DNA of 58,471 nt, from the NCBI GenBank assembly GCA_003215355.1, contig QCKL01000007.1, positions 1 to 58,471 of the forward strand. Reading direction: 5' to 3'. The DNA comes from Prochlorococcus sp. AG-409-O23. Lineage in GTDB: Bacteria > Cyanobacteriota > Cyanobacteriia > PCC-6307 > Cyanobiaceae. Shown one piece after another: positions 8,649 to 18,795 of this stretch (the first letter of the stretch is position 1; every line of letters begins with the position of its first letter). Position numbers and translations under genes: made by a program. The notes beneath the pieces were generated by a model. The model made no database searches. It saw only the letters and a program-made list of their open reading frames with translations, and had not been told where the DNA came from.

Positions 8649-9646
8649 TAGGGATTGAACTCAGAACTGATCTGAACTCCAGCCTGAGAAAGCAACTCTC
8701 GATCAGAAGCTATTGCTGGATTTGAAGTTGTCAGAAGACTATCTCCATAAAAAATAGAATCTGCTCCCGCCTGAAGGCAAAGAATCTGCGCTTCTCTACT
8801 TAGTTGCTCCCTCCCTGCGCTCAGACGGACCCTGCTTTTAGGCATAAGGATTCTTGCAGTTGCTACCATCCGAACCATTTCTAGAGGGTCAACAGAAGGG
8901 CACTCCTCTAAAGGAGTGCCTTCTACCGCTACAAGCGAATTGATAGGGACACTCTCAGGATGAGGACTCATATTTGCTAAAACCCTGAGCAAGGAAGCCC
9001 TATCTATTGTCGACTCTCCCATCCCAATAATTCCACCACAGCAAACTGTGATCCCAGCTGCACGAACCCTTTTTAAAGTCTCTAAACGCTCTTGATAAGT
9101 TCGTGTAGTAATAATTCGTTCATAGTGTTCAGGGCTTGTATCAAGGTTGTGGTTATAAGCAGTTAGTCCTGCATCAGCCAAACGTGAGGCCTGTTCATCA
9201 GTCAACATGCCAGCAGTTACACAAGCCTCTAAGCCAAGCCCACGAACCCCACGAACCATGGAAAGCATCGCTTCAAATGGTTCTCCATCACGAATCTCCC
9301 GCCAAGCCCAACCCATACAAAATCGATCAGCACCAGCTTCCTTAGCGGCCTTAGCACGCTCAAGGACTGGTTGTACTGAAAGCTCAGGCTGCCCAGTGAC
9401 ATCGCTACTGTTGTACATCGACTGAGAGCAATAAGCACAGTCTTCCTCGCATCCACCAGTTTTAACGCTTAAAAGAGATGCCAATTGGACCTTATAGCCT
9501 GGATTGGCAGCCCTATGAATCATCTGAGCTTTCCACAGCAAATCCATAAGTGGCTCTTCCAATAAGCTCCTTACTTCATCCAACCTCCAGTCATGACGAA
9601 GGGAAACTGATAAATCATTTTGAGCCTTCGTGTAAGACAGATTCAT
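8648..9646 (-). CDS. bioB: Biotin synthase (radical SAM)
   Basis: Converts dethiobiotin to biotin, the last step of the pathway. The radical SAM cysteines are C66, C70 and C73 in [12 protein letters not shown]. Further family signatures include [10 protein letters not shown] and GIIGMGES. At 332 residues the length is normal. It lies 20 bases after uppS in the same minus-strand unit. The other bio genes are not in the window, so here bioB travels with envelope and tRNA genes. Confidence 0.97.
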   Translation of the reverse strand: MNLSYTKAQNDLSVSLRHDWRLDEVRSLLEEPLMDLLWKAQMIHRAANPGYKVQLASLLSVKTGGCEEDCAYCSQSMYNSSDVTGQPELSVQPVLERAKAAKEAGADRFCMGWAWREIRDGEPFEAMLSMVRGVRGLGLEACVTAGMLTDEQASRLADAGLTAYNHNLDTSPEHYERIITTRTYQERLETLKRVRAAGITVCCGGIIGMGESTIDRASLLRVLANMSPHPESVPINSLVAVEGTPLEECPSVDPLEMVRMVATARILMPKSRVRLSAGREQLSREAQILCLQAGADSIFYGDSLLTTSNPAIASDRELLSQAGVQISSEFNP

Positions 9647-9666
9647 AAAAGAAAAACTTCTGAGTT

Positions 9667-10464
9667 TCAGGATCCAAGGCGATCCGAAGTAATTGGATCT
9701 ATCCCCCCAAATCGTCTACATCTTGTTTGGTAATCAGCGAGTGCTTGAATAAGAGCGGCCGCATCAAAATCAGGCCAGAGGACATCAGTTACATGAATTT
9801 CTGCATATGCCAATTGCCAAAGTAGAAAATTACTAATCCTTCTCTCTCCACTTGTACGTATTAATAAATCCGGATCAACTTCACTACCTGTAAAAAGCTC
9901 GTCAGCAAAAATATTCTCATCAATCAATTCTGGATCTAGCTCTCCTCTCGCACTACGTCTTGCAAGTTTTTGAGCAGCAAGAACAAGCTCCCGCCTACCC
10001 CCATAGTTTGTACATACATTAAAGCGAATCCCTGTATTTGAAGCTGTGAGCTCTCTTGCCTCTGCAATTAATTCTTTCAACCTGTTAGGAAGGGGTTCTA
10101 GGTCTCCTAAAAAACTAATTCTGACTTGTTCACTTTGTAATGAGTCAAGCTCACGCTGCAATACACGCTCAAAAAGAGTCATAAGAAAATTCACTTCATC
10201 TCCTGGCCTTGACCAATTCTCAGTAGAAAAAGCATAGACAGTTAATGTCCTTATTCCCCATTCACTACATAGACGCAAAGTAGTTTTAAGAGCTTCTACA
10301 CCAGCACGATGGCCCATAATTCGGGGCAAGCCTCTAGCTTTTGCCCACCTCCCATTCCCGTCCATAATCACAGCCACATGCGAAGGCATCCTGTGAGGAT
10401 CCAAGCCTGTTGGGTATGTACAAATCCTTGAATGATCTGTAGTAATAGCTGGAGAGCGACTCAC
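9667..10464 (-). CDS. uppS: Isoprenyl transferase, undecaprenyl diphosphate synthase type
   Basis: Makes the long cis-polyprenyl diphosphate that carries peptidoglycan and polysaccharide precursors. The signature [19 protein letters not shown] is at residues 30-48 with the catalytic Asp35, and [11 protein letters not shown] and the late [15 protein letters not shown] are present. The length of 265 residues is normal. The start overlaps the end of the diadenylate cyclase gene by 4 bases, which suggests translational coupling of c-di-AMP and lipid-carrier synthesis. Confidence 0.96.
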   Translation of the reverse strand: MSRSPAITTDHSRICTYPTGLDPHRMPSHVAVIMDGNGRWAKARGLPRIMGHRAGVEALKTTLRLCSEWGIRTLTVYAFSTENWSRPGDEVNFLMTLFERVLQRELDSLQSEQVRISFLGDLEPLPNRLKELIAEARELTASNTGIRFNVCTNYGGRRELVLAAQKLARRSARGELDPELIDENIFADELFTGSEVDPDLLIRTSGERRISNFLLWQLAYAEIHVTDVLWPDFDAAALIQALADYQTRCRRFGGIDPITSDRLGS

Positions 10465-11369
10465 TGAAGAGGCTCCTTTTTAGAGCTAGGGCTATTAACG
10501 CTAGCCCTACTAGGGGTACCTTTGCTTTCAAAGATTGCTTTAGAAGGCTTTGCATTGCTCGCATTGCCAAGAGATCCCTTTGGGCTTCCTGTCCCAACAG
10601 ATGCTCCTACTAAATCTTTAAGAAGATCTAACAGGCGGCTACTCGTTATTGGTCGTTCAAGTCGTCCTTGGTTTGCTAATGAAAGAGTTCCTGTCTCCTC
10701 TGACACCACCACACAAATACACCTATCGAAACGCTCTGTTATGCCAAGCGCTGCAAGGTGACGAGTCCCATAGCGACTAATGCCCTGTCTAGACAAGGGC
10801 AAAATCACCCCCGCAGAAATAATCCGATTCCCCTTAACTAAAACAGCACCATCATGAAGCGGTGTATCAGAAGCAAAAAGATTGAGCAATAACTCAGTAG
10901 ACAAGTGAGCATCAATAGGCACGCCAGGATATAAAAAATCTTCCGGTCTAAGGTCACTTCCCATATCAACCACTACTAGAGCTCCTCGACGACTCTGAGA
11001 AAGCCTTCCAGCCGCCTCACTTAGCTGATTGACAGTAGTTTCATTCGCACGAAACTCCCTCTGTGGGTTACCTAAAAGGACTGCCAACCTGCCCGTACCA
11101 AGCAATTCCATCAAGCGTCTCAGTTCACCCTGCCAAAGAATTGCAAGTGACAAAGAACAAGCCAAAACCAAAGCATCAACAAATTTTGAGGTAATTGGCA
11201 GGTTCGCAAATCTCTGTACAAACCATGCAAGTGAAACAAGAAATAGATATCCCCTTAACAACCAAAGTGTCCTGGGCTCATTAACCCTTGTGAAAAGCAA
11301 TACTCCCAGACCAGATGCAAACAAGACGTCAAGGAGTATGCGCAGATCTACTAACCCCCAAAAAGTCAC
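10461..11369 (-). CDS. cdaA: Membrane diadenylate cyclase (CdaA), makes c-di-AMP
   Basis: Condenses two ATP into cyclic di-AMP. Residues ~1-80 hold hydrophobic segments as in CdaA. The DAC domain follows, with DGA at 173-175 ([13 protein letters not shown]) and [12 protein letters not shown]. The motif usually written RHR reads RHL at 203-205 ([11 protein letters not shown]). The last ~45 residues are a Ser/Gly/Lys-rich tail with no fold apparent. The start is GTG 11369, with AGGAG directly against it, so a slightly later start is possible. It lies 19 bases after lysA and overlaps uppS by 4 bases. A PgpH-type phosphodiesterase that should degrade the product lies at 44690-46795. Confidence 0.92.
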   Translation of the reverse strand: MTFWGLVDLRILLDVLFASGLGVLLFTRVNEPRTLWLLRGYLFLVSLAWFVQRFANLPITSKFVDALVLACSLSLAILWQGELRRLMELLGTGRLAVLLGNPQREFRANETTVNQLSEAAGRLSQSRRGALVVVDMGSDLRPEDFLYPGVPIDAHLSTELLLNLFASDTPLHDGAVLVKGNRIISAGVILPLSRQGISRYGTRHLAALGITERFDRCICVVVSEETGTLSLANQGRLERPITSSRLLDLLKDLVGASVGTGSPKGSLGNASNAKPSKAIFESKGTPSRASVNSPSSKKEPLQ

Positions 11370-11388
11370 TCCTGCAAAGCAGTCTGCC

Positions 11389-12768
11389 CTAGCCTAACTC
11401 TACGAAGCGATCCGGGAGGACGTCAAATCTCAATAGATCCTCTGGACGCTCTCTTCTTTGAACCAAATCAGCCTGGCCACAATTGACCACAACTGCCGCT
11501 GGGCGAGGGATTCGGTTGTAATTTGAACTCATCGATGAGTTATATGCACCAGTTCCAAATACCCCAATAACCTCACCGCTTCTGCAATAAGGCAGGGGAA
11601 GATCCTTAAGCAATACATCCCCAGATTCACAATGCTTGCCTGCAATCGTGACAATCTCTTCTGCTGAAGACAATGGTCGATCAACTAAGCATGCGGTGTA
11701 TTTTGATTCATATGTGATTGGACGAGGGTTGTCACTCATCCCCCCATCTATAGAAAGGTATTTACGAATACCAGGGATCTTTTTTTGAGATCCCACCCGA
11801 TAAAGCGTTATTCCTGACGTAGCGACAAGAGAACGTCCTGGTTCACAAATTAATCTTGGTAAAACAAGCTTTCGAACTTCGCAGGCCTCAGTAACTGCTT
11901 CTGCAATACCTTTCACCCATTCTTCTATCGAAGGAGGATCATCTGATTCAACATATTTAACTCCTAATCCTCCACCAACATTCAAATCTTCTACCGGATG
12001 TCCCAATTCTCGTGCCAGCTTAAGAGCATCAGCCATTACAGCAGCTAAATCCCTGTGAGGTTCTAACTCAAATATCTGAGATCCTATATGTGCATGTAAT
12101 CCATTTAATTTTGCCCAACTGGAACTTCTAAGCTGCAAAAGTACTTTTTCTAACTGATCAAGGTCAAAACCGAATTTGCTGTCTAAATGGCCTGTTCGTA
12201 TGTATTCATGTGTATGGCATTCTATTCCGGGAGTGAAGCGCAGCATAAGATTTGCAGGGCGCTTACCCTGTGGAATCATTTCAGATAGTCGATCAATATC
12301 ATGCTGATTATCAATAACAATTGTCACTCCATTTTGATAGGCAAAGCAAAGTTCTTGATCAGATTTATTGTTACCATGAAGAACTATTTTAGATCCAGGT
12401 ACACCACCCTTTAAAGCCGTCAATAACTCACCCTCAGACACAGCATCAAGACCCATACCCTCAGACGCAATTATGCTACTCAAAACCAAAGAACTATTGG
12501 CCTTTGATGCATATAGAGCAAGTGATTCACCTCCATAATACTTATCTAAAGCATTCCTATAAGCACAACATGCTGCTCTTAATGTCGCTTCATCAAGAAC
12601 ATAAAGCGGGGTCCCATAACGATCAGCCAACTCACTTAGCAAACATCCTCCAACAAGCATCCTTCCATGCCCATCAATCTCAGAAGTAATCGGAGAAAGG
12701 TTGCGGTTAGGGCTAAGAGGATCTTGCCCAGACTCATATGGACTGTATTTAGCCATGAAGTTGGACAA
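11389..12768 (-). CDS. lysA: Diaminopimelate decarboxylase
   Basis: PLP enzyme for the last step of lysine synthesis, acting on meso-diaminopimelate, which is also a peptidoglycan residue. Recognisable features are YASKANSS with the PLP lysine, the histidine of GLHAHIGSQI, the glycine-rich GGGLGVKY, EPGRSLVA, and GVFGTGAYNSSMSSNYN near the end. At 459 residues it has a modest N-terminal extension. It is the first gene of the minus-strand unit and divergent from rimI across a 56-base gap that must hold both promoters. An in-frame ATG four codons later is also possible. Confidence 0.96.
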   Translation of the reverse strand: MSNFMAKYSPYESGQDPLSPNRNLSPITSEIDGHGRMLVGGCLLSELADRYGTPLYVLDEATLRAACCAYRNALDKYYGGESLALYASKANSSLVLSSIIASEGMGLDAVSEGELLTALKGGVPGSKIVLHGNNKSDQELCFAYQNGVTIVIDNQHDIDRLSEMIPQGKRPANLMLRFTPGIECHTHEYIRTGHLDSKFGFDLDQLEKVLLQLRSSSWAKLNGLHAHIGSQIFELEPHRDLAAVMADALKLARELGHPVEDLNVGGGLGVKYVESDDPPSIEEWVKGIAEAVTEACEVRKLVLPRLICEPGRSLVATSGITLYRVGSQKKIPGIRKYLSIDGGMSDNPRPITYESKYTACLVDRPLSSAEEIVTIAGKHCESGDVLLKDLPLPYCRSGEVIGVFGTGAYNSSMSSNYNRIPRPAAVVVNCGQADLVQRRERPEDLLRFDVLPDRFVELG

Positions 12769-12824
12769 ATGAGAGAGACTGAAAGAGCAATTTAAAGATT
12801 CCCCGCCCTAGCAAAAAACCATTA

Positions 12825-13298
12825 ATGCTTAAACCCATTTTCACAGTAAAGCCCGAAGGTTTAGATGTGTCCTCATTGAGTATGAAACATCTGGCTGCAT
12901 GCCTTGAACTTGACGAGCTTGCACTTGGAGGGCTTTGGACTAGCGCACAATGGCAAAAAGAATTAAATGATACAGAGAGGCTTTGTCTGGGAATCTTTAA
13001 TGACTCAAAACTAATAGCTCTTGCTTGCGGCTGGCTAATAGTGGATGAACTTCATATCTCTGCGATAGCCGTTCATCCAAAACATCGCCGATGCGGCTTG
13101 GCTCATATGATTCTGACAAAGTTGCTAGAAAATGCCCAAATAAGAGGCTCGAAGAGAGCAACATTAGAAGTTCAAAGCTCAAATACAGCAGCAAAGGCTC
13201 TATATAAACACTGCGGATTTATAACTAAAGGATCAAGAACCAATTACTACAAAGATGGCAGTGATGCACTAATACTTTGGAGAAATTTAGGCTTCTAG
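12825..13298 (+). CDS. rimI: Ribosomal-protein alanine N-acetyltransferase (RimI type)
   Basis: A 157-residue GNAT protein. The acetyl-CoA loop is visible as VHPKHRRCGLAHMILTKLL, followed by ATLEVQSSNTAAKALYKHCGF, the hallmark of RimI-like enzymes that acetylate the N-terminus of ribosomal protein S18. The exact substrate is inferred. ATG 12825 is preceded by AT-rich DNA without a clear binding site. It is followed after 199 bases by clpC. Confidence 0.87.
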   Translation: MLKPIFTVKPEGLDVSSLSMKHLAACLELDELALGGLWTSAQWQKELNDTERLCLGIFNDSKLIALACGWLIVDELHISAIAVHPKHRRCGLAHMILTKLLENAQIRGSKRATLEVQSSNTAAKALYKHCGFITKGSRTNYYKDGSDALILWRNLGF

Positions 13299-13497
13299 CC
13301 GCCTCAAAAGAATAGGCTTCATTCAGTGCGGATTACCGTCCAAGAGACACATACAATCCACACATATTTATAACTTGATTATTACTTTTTAAAGCTGAGG
13401 TAGCCTGAAACCAAAAGGATATCTCCAAAAGGACAATCCCACAACATTCGCTGACCAATCCTGATAGGTTGGATATACATGCAACAAGGCTTGAAGG

Positions 13498-16077
13498 ATG
13501 TTCGAGCGGTTTACCGAGAAGGCCATCAAGGTGATCATGCTTGCTCAAGAAGAAGCACGACGACTTGGTCATAATTTTGTTGGTACCGAACAGATACTCC
13601 TAGGCCTTATTGGAGAAGGAACCGGCGTCGCCGCAAAAGTTCTCAAATCAATGGGGGTAAGCCTTAAAGATGCAAGGGTTGAAGTTGAGAAAATTATTGG
13701 ACGTGGCTCAGGGTTTGTTGCCGTTGAAATTCCTTTTACACCTCGAGCAAAAAGGGTCTTAGAGCTATCCCTAGAAGAAGCACGACAACTCGGGCATAAC
13801 TACATAGGGACAGAGCATCTTCTATTAGGACTCATTCGAGAAGGTGAAGGAGTAGCCGCAAGGGTGCTCGAGAACCTAGGAGTAGACCTTTCAAAAGTTC
13901 GTACTCAAGTAATCAGAATGCTTGGAGAGACTGCTGAAGTTTCGGCCGGTGGTGGTGGTGGAAAAGGCTCTCTAAAAACTGCAACTCTCGACGAATTTGG
14001 TACGAACCTAACCAAATTGGCTAGTGAGTCAAAATTGGATCCCGTGGTAGGAAGGCACAACGAAATCGATCGTGTTATCCAGATACTTGGAAGACGTACA
14101 AAAAACAATCCAGTACTAATTGGGGAGCCAGGTGTAGGTAAAACAGCCATTGCAGAAGGCCTAGCCCAGCGAATTCAACAAGGCGATATACCAGATATAC
14201 TGGAAGAAAAAAGAGTTTTAACTCTTGATATAGGCCTATTAGTTGCAGGGACTAAATATCGTGGCGAATTTGAAGAACGACTAAAGAAAATAATGGAAGA
14301 AATTAAATCTGCAGGCAACGTGATTTTAGTAATAGACGAAGTGCATACACTAATTGGGGCAGGCGCTGCAGAAGGCGCAATTGATGCAGCCAATATTCTC
14401 AAGCCAGCATTAGCAAGAGGAGAACTCCAGTGCATCGGAGCCACAACTCTTGATGAATACAGAAAGCACATAGAAAGAGATGCAGCACTTGAGAGACGCT
14501 TTCAACCAGTAATGGTTGGAGAGCCTTCAATAGAAGACACTATTGAAATACTTCGTGGACTTAGAGAGCGCTATGAACAACACCATCGATTGAAAATTAC
14601 TGATGAAGCACTTGAGGCAGCTGCCAATTTAGGAGATAGATATATTTCCGATAGATTTCTTCCAGACAAAGCAATAGACCTAATAGATGAGGCAGGCAGT
14701 CGAGTAAGGTTACTGAATTCAAAGCTTCCGCCAGAAGCCAAAGAAATAGATAAGGAGTTAAGGAAAGTCCAAAGAGAGAAGGAAGAAGCTGTTCGCAACC
14801 AAGATTTCACTCAAGCAGGAGAGTTGAGAGAAAAAGAAGTAGAACTCAGAGATAAAATTAGGGCTATCTTACAAAATACACGCAAAGAAAAAATAGAAAC
14901 TAATTCCAGTGAAGATTCACCAAAAGGAGAAACAGTTGGCAGTGAATCTCAACAAGATGGATCATCAATTGCTACTGATGTATCACCACAAAATATAGCC
15001 ACTCCAATAGTTAATGAAGAAGACATCGCGCATATTGTCGCTTCTTGGACAGGAGTTCCAGTCCAAAAGCTGACAGAGAGTGAATCCGTAAAGCTACTAA
15101 AGATGGAAGACACTCTCCACCAAAGGCTAATAGGCCAGGACGAAGCTGTAAAAGCTGTTTCCAAAGCAATTCGCAGAGCAAGAGTTGGGCTTAAAAATCC
15201 AAACAGACCGATTGCAAGCTTTATTTTCTCTGGACCAACTGGAGTGGGCAAAACCGAATTAACAAAAGCTCTTGCTACCTATTTCTTTGGTAGTGAAGAG
15301 GCAATGATTAGACTTGACATGTCAGAATTCATGGAGCGACATACTGTCAGCAAACTAATAGGTTCTCCTCCTGGATATGTGGGGTTCAATGAAGGAGGCC
15401 AACTAACTGAGGCTGTCAGGAGAAGACCTTATACAGTTGTTCTTTTTGATGAAATCGAGAAAGCACACCCAGACGTATTTAATCTTCTTCTTCAACTCCT
15501 TGAAGATGGGAGGTTGACTGATTCAAAAGGAAGAACAGTTGATTTTAAAAATACACTAATTATTATGACCTCAAATATAGGTTCAAAAGTTATTGAGAAA
15601 GGTGGCGGTGGGCTAGGTTTCGAGTTCTCAGGTGAGAATGCAGAAGACAGTCAATACAACAGAATACGTTCTCTGGTTAATGAAGAGCTAAAACAATATT
15701 TCCGCCCAGAGTTTCTTAATCGTCTGGATGAAATAATTGTTTTCCGACAACTTACACGTGACGAGGTAAAAGAAATTGCCGAAATAATGTTAAAAGAAGT
15801 ATTCTCTAGAATACAAGACAAAGGCATAACTCTTACCGTCTCAAATGCATTCAAAGAGAGACTTGTAGAGGAGGGTTATAACCCATCATATGGAGCTCGA
15901 CCACTTCGTCGTGCTGTCATGCGTCTTCTTGAAGATAGTCTTGCAGAAGAAGTTCTATCTGGAAGAATTAAAGATGGCGATGAAGCAATAGTAGATGTGG
16001 ATGAGAACAAGCAAATTGTGGTTCGCAGCAATGATCAGACTCCTATCAAGCAAGAGCTTGCAGGTTCAGGAGTTTAG
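13498..16077 (+). CDS. clpC: ATP-dependent Clp protease ATP-binding subunit ClpC
   Basis: AAA+ unfoldase that feeds proteins to ClpP. The 859-residue protein has two N-terminal Clp repeats, Walker [14 protein letters not shown] near 209, a UVR-type middle segment ([20 protein letters not shown]), a second Walker [13 protein letters not shown] near 579, and the C-terminal D2 small domain. Between the middle segment and D2 (about residues 460-500) is a low-complexity Ser/Gln/Thr-rich linker. TATAAC at 13369 is a possible -10 element, giving a leader of about 120 bases, but this is weak. Confidence 0.97.
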   Translation: MFERFTEKAIKVIMLAQEEARRLGHNFVGTEQILLGLIGEGTGVAAKVLKSMGVSLKDARVEVEKIIGRGSGFVAVEIPFTPRAKRVLELSLEEARQLGHNYIGTEHLLLGLIREGEGVAARVLENLGVDLSKVRTQVIRMLGETAEVSAGGGGGKGSLKTATLDEFGTNLTKLASESKLDPVVGRHNEIDRVIQILGRRTKNNPVLIGEPGVGKTAIAEGLAQRIQQGDIPDILEEKRVLTLDIGLLVAGTKYRGEFEERLKKIMEEIKSAGNVILVIDEVHTLIGAGAAEGAIDAANILKPALARGELQCIGATTLDEYRKHIERDAALERRFQPVMVGEPSIEDTIEILRGLRERYEQHHRLKITDEALEAAANLGDRYISDRFLPDKAIDLIDEAGSRVRLLNSKLPPEAKEIDKELRKVQREKEEAVRNQDFTQAGELREKEVELRDKIRAILQNTRKEKIETNSSEDSPKGETVGSESQQDGSSIATDVSPQNIATPIVNEEDIAHIVASWTGVPVQKLTESESVKLLKMEDTLHQRLIGQDEAVKAVSKAIRRARVGLKNPNRPIASFIFSGPTGVGKTELTKALATYFFGSEEAMIRLDMSEFMERHTVSKLIGSPPGYVGFNEGGQLTEAVRRRPYTVVLFDEIEKAHPDVFNLLLQLLEDGRLTDSKGRTVDFKNTLIIMTSNIGSKVIEKGGGGLGFEFSGENAEDSQYNRIRSLVNEELKQYFRPEFLNRLDEIIVFRQLTRDEVKEIAEIMLKEVFSRIQDKGITLTVSNAFKERLVEEGYNPSYGARPLRRAVMRLLEDSLAEEVLSGRIKDGDEAIVDVDENKQIVVRSNDQTPIKQELAGSGV

Positions 16078-16114
16078 GAAGAAATAAATCTCTATAGATC
16101 CATATTCAACAATT

Positions 16115-17242
16115 ATGCATTCTGTTCATTCCCACGCGATATCACCTGCCAAAGTTCTTCGAGGTAATAATGCTTGGCTTAAAGGGAAAAAACTAATCCC
16201 TTTACTGTGCAAGAAGCCTCTAATAATTGGGCGTAGCAAAGTAACTGCTTTGTTACGTCATAAATTGATGATGGACCTTAATAATCAAGGAATATATCCA
16301 GTCTTAACTGAATTACAATATGACTGTTGTGAAATTGACTTAAAAAGGCTAAAAGAGCAAGCAATAAATAATGGCTGTGATGGAATAATTGCTTCTGGCG
16401 GAGGGAAAGTTCTTGATTCAGGGAAGCTCATAGCAAGCCGTTTAAACTTACCTTGCATAACAATTCCACTTAGTGCATCAACCTGCGCAGGTTGGACAGC
16501 ACTAGCAAATATTTACTCTACAAATGGAGCATTTATAAAAGACCAAGTCTTAGCAAATTGCCCGAACCTATTAATATTTGACTACACCTTGGTACGCTCA
16601 GCACCCTCAAGAACACTAAGGAGTGGGATAGCTGATGCTATAGCCAAATGGTATGAAGCATCGCTTAGTAGCAGTGTTAGCGATGATGCTTTAGTCCAAC
16701 AATCTGTCCAAATGTCAAGAGTATTGAGAGATCAACTTTTAATGGATGGTGACAAAGCCTTTAATTCTTCAGATGATAATGCGTGGGCAAGAGTTGCCGA
16801 CAGTTGTGCTCTAACTGCAGGTCTTATAGGGGGCATAGGAGGTGCAAAATGCAGAACTGCAATTGCCCATCCTCTTCATGATGGTCTAACTCAAATCCAA
16901 TCAAGTAAAAATTCTCTTCATGGAGAGATAGTTGGTTTTGGAATACTAGTGCAATTAAAATTAGAAGAGTTCATCAATGGAAGCCAACTGGCAAGTCAAG
17001 CAAGGCTGCAACTTCTTCCTTTCCTGAGAAGACTTAATTTGCCTGTAAGTCTTCAAGAACTTGGTCTTTCCAAAATAAGTATTAGTGAACTTAGAACTGC
17101 CTGTGATTTTGCTTGTAGGGATGGATCAGAGATTCATCATCTACCATTCAAAGTAAATGCAAACCTACTACTTGAAGTGATTTCAAGTGATATGAATGAA
17201 AGGTGTAATTCTTCTACTAAAGTCTTGGGAAAAGTAAAATAA
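16115..17242 (+). CDS. Iron/zinc-dependent alcohol dehydrogenase family, GldA-like
   Basis: A 375-residue protein of the glycerol-dehydrogenase/dehydroquinate-synthase superfamily. The nucleotide loop is ASGGGKVLDSGKLIA, followed by PLSASTCAGWTALANIYS as in GldA. The metal site appears intact: Asp in SGIADAIAKWYEA, His in AIAHPLHDGLT and His in LHGEIVGFG. Likely substrates are glycerol or a glycerol phosphate, but this cannot be decided from sequence. A hydrolase and a DUF2993 protein follow almost without gaps, which suggests a lipid or polyol context. It lies 37 bases after clpC. Confidence 0.82.
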   Translation: MHSVHSHAISPAKVLRGNNAWLKGKKLIPLLCKKPLIIGRSKVTALLRHKLMMDLNNQGIYPVLTELQYDCCEIDLKRLKEQAINNGCDGIIASGGGKVLDSGKLIASRLNLPCITIPLSASTCAGWTALANIYSTNGAFIKDQVLANCPNLLIFDYTLVRSAPSRTLRSGIADAIAKWYEASLSSSVSDDALVQQSVQMSRVLRDQLLMDGDKAFNSSDDNAWARVADSCALTAGLIGGIGGAKCRTAIAHPLHDGLTQIQSSKNSLHGEIVGFGILVQLKLEEFINGSQLASQARLQLLPFLRRLNLPVSLQELGLSKISISELRTACDFACRDGSEIHHLPFKVNANLLLEVISSDMNERCNSSTKVLGKVK

Positions 17243-17267
17243 ATTGACTTGGTCCAATAAAAGTTTG

Positions 17268-18161
17268 ATGTCTAACTCTCCTAATGGGAAAATATTATTA
17301 GATCAACTAAGAAATAATCTTCTGGATCCCCTAGCACGTGAACTAATTGCTCAAGTGAAATGGTGGCATATAGAAGGTATGTCTAAACAAAATAGTGAGG
17401 AATATCCAGTCGCAATTACTGGAAGAGGTAAACCAATATTATTACTTCATGGATTCGACAGCAGCTTCCTCGAATTCAGGCGTTTAGTACCGTTACTTCA
17501 AAATCATCATCAATTAATAATTCCAGATATGCATGGATTTGGATTTTCACCAAGACCATCTAGTTCTAAATATGGTAAAGACGAACTGCTTAAACATCTA
17601 GGTAAGGTTCTCTCAAAGTTAGAAAGTAAGTCCCCTATTGGATTAATAGGTGCTTCAATGGGAGGGGCAGTAGCAATGGAACTTGCCAGACGTCATCCGT
17701 CGAGCATCGAAAGAGTCCTTTTACTTGCTCCTGCAGGACTAACAGGACGACCAATGCCAGTGCCTCCAATATTGGACAGATTAGGGGTATGGTTCCTTAG
17801 CCAGCCAAAAATCAGAAAAGGATTATGTCGACAGGCCTTTGCCGACCCAATTGCAAGTGTTGGGGAGCCCGAAGAACAAATTGCTTCAGCACATTTAAAT
17901 ATTAAAGGGTGGTCTCAATCACTGGCAGCATTTGCAAGAAACGGCGGATTGGCAAATTGTGGATTACCTCTACCTAATCAACCTTTTCATGTGATCTGGG
18001 GAGAAGAAGATCGTATTCTTACAGGGACTCAAAAAGACGATTCTTTATCACTATTAGCTCCTCACGTAGAGGAGATTCCAGATTGTGGACACCTTCCACA
18101 TCTTGATAAACCAGAAGTTGTAGCTAAAAGATGGTTAGAAGGCTTCCCTGCGAATGGATGA
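17268..18161 (+). CDS. Alpha/beta hydrolase
   Basis: A ~300-residue alpha/beta-hydrolase fold protein. The oxyanion region is LLLHGFDSSFLEF, the nucleophile elbow is GASMGG with Ser, the acid is in HVIWGEEDRI and the catalytic His in PDCGHLPHLDKPE. The substrate is unknown; many cyanobacterial relatives are esterase- or lipase-like. The start is placed at ATG 17268 (MSNSPNG). A TTG at 17244 in frame, two bases after the previous stop, would add 8 residues. Its end overlaps the next gene by 8 bases. Confidence 0.85.
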   Translation: MSNSPNGKILLDQLRNNLLDPLARELIAQVKWWHIEGMSKQNSEEYPVAITGRGKPILLLHGFDSSFLEFRRLVPLLQNHHQLIIPDMHGFGFSPRPSSSKYGKDELLKHLGKVLSKLESKSPIGLIGASMGGAVAMELARRHPSSIERVLLLAPAGLTGRPMPVPPILDRLGVWFLSQPKIRKGLCRQAFADPIASVGEPEEQIASAHLNIKGWSQSLAAFARNGGLANCGLPLPNQPFHVIWGEEDRILTGTQKDDSLSLLAPHVEEIPDCGHLPHLDKPEVVAKRWLEGFPANG

Positions 18162-18792
18162 AAAAGTATCGACTAAAAAGAGGCCTATATTAAAAATAAT
18201 TGAAAAAGGTCTACAGCTTTGGCTAAGAAGCAAGTGCGAAGCAGTTAACGATATAAGTCTAGAATTAAATGGTTCAACAACTGAATTACTTAGAGGTCGG
18301 CTGGAAAGCATCAAAGTTATTGCAGAAGAGATAATTTTCAATAGGCTGCCAATTGAAAATATCAAATTAGAAAGCAAAGATTTAAATATAAGATTTAATA
18401 TTTTCAACTCGAATGAAAGATTAGTGCTTAAAGAAAGCTTTGAGGTCAAAGGAACTGTTTCTTTTAGAGGGTCAGAGCTAAATAAAATTCTACTTAATGG
18501 TCCATGGAGTTGGCTTGGGGACTGGCTTGCAAAGGAGCTTATGGATAGCATAAAGCTTAATGAATTCAAGCTCGAAGATGAGAGTCTTTTATTAGAGGTA
18601 ATCACAGAAAATCAAACTGAAAAGATCTCAGCAAGCTTCTCAATAAGTGCAAAAAAAGGAAGATTATTCTTCAAAAGGAATGGGCAGGAAAATGAAGTAT
18701 ATTTGCCAATGGATCAATCTATAATAATCAGCGATGTAATACTAAATGGCGGCCTGATCTACATAACTGGTAAATCAATTGTAAAAACATAA
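18154..18792 (+). CDS. DUF2993 (LmeA-like) protein
   Basis: A 212-residue protein of the DUF2993 family, common in cyanobacteria and actinobacteria. The region from SKCEAVNDISLELNGSTTEL and LRGRLESIKVIAEEI is typical. The actinobacterial member LmeA binds phospholipid and affects lipomannan; no role is settled in cyanobacteria. No signal peptide is evident. It overlaps the hydrolase gene by 8 bases and is convergent with cdsA, a phospholipid synthesis gene, after a gap of 3 bases. Confidence 0.78.
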   Translation: MDEKVSTKKRPILKIIEKGLQLWLRSKCEAVNDISLELNGSTTELLRGRLESIKVIAEEIIFNRLPIENIKLESKDLNIRFNIFNSNERLVLKESFEVKGTVSFRGSELNKILLNGPWSWLGDWLAKELMDSIKLNEFKLEDESLLLEVITENQTEKISASFSISAKKGRLFFKRNGQENEVYLPMDQSIIISDVILNGGLIYITGKSIVKT

Positions 18793-18795
18793 AAT

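Noticed and set aside
13333-13572. Minus-strand ORF across the clpC start
   Set aside because: It overlaps the well-supported clpC coding sequence on the opposite strand; shadow of clpC.
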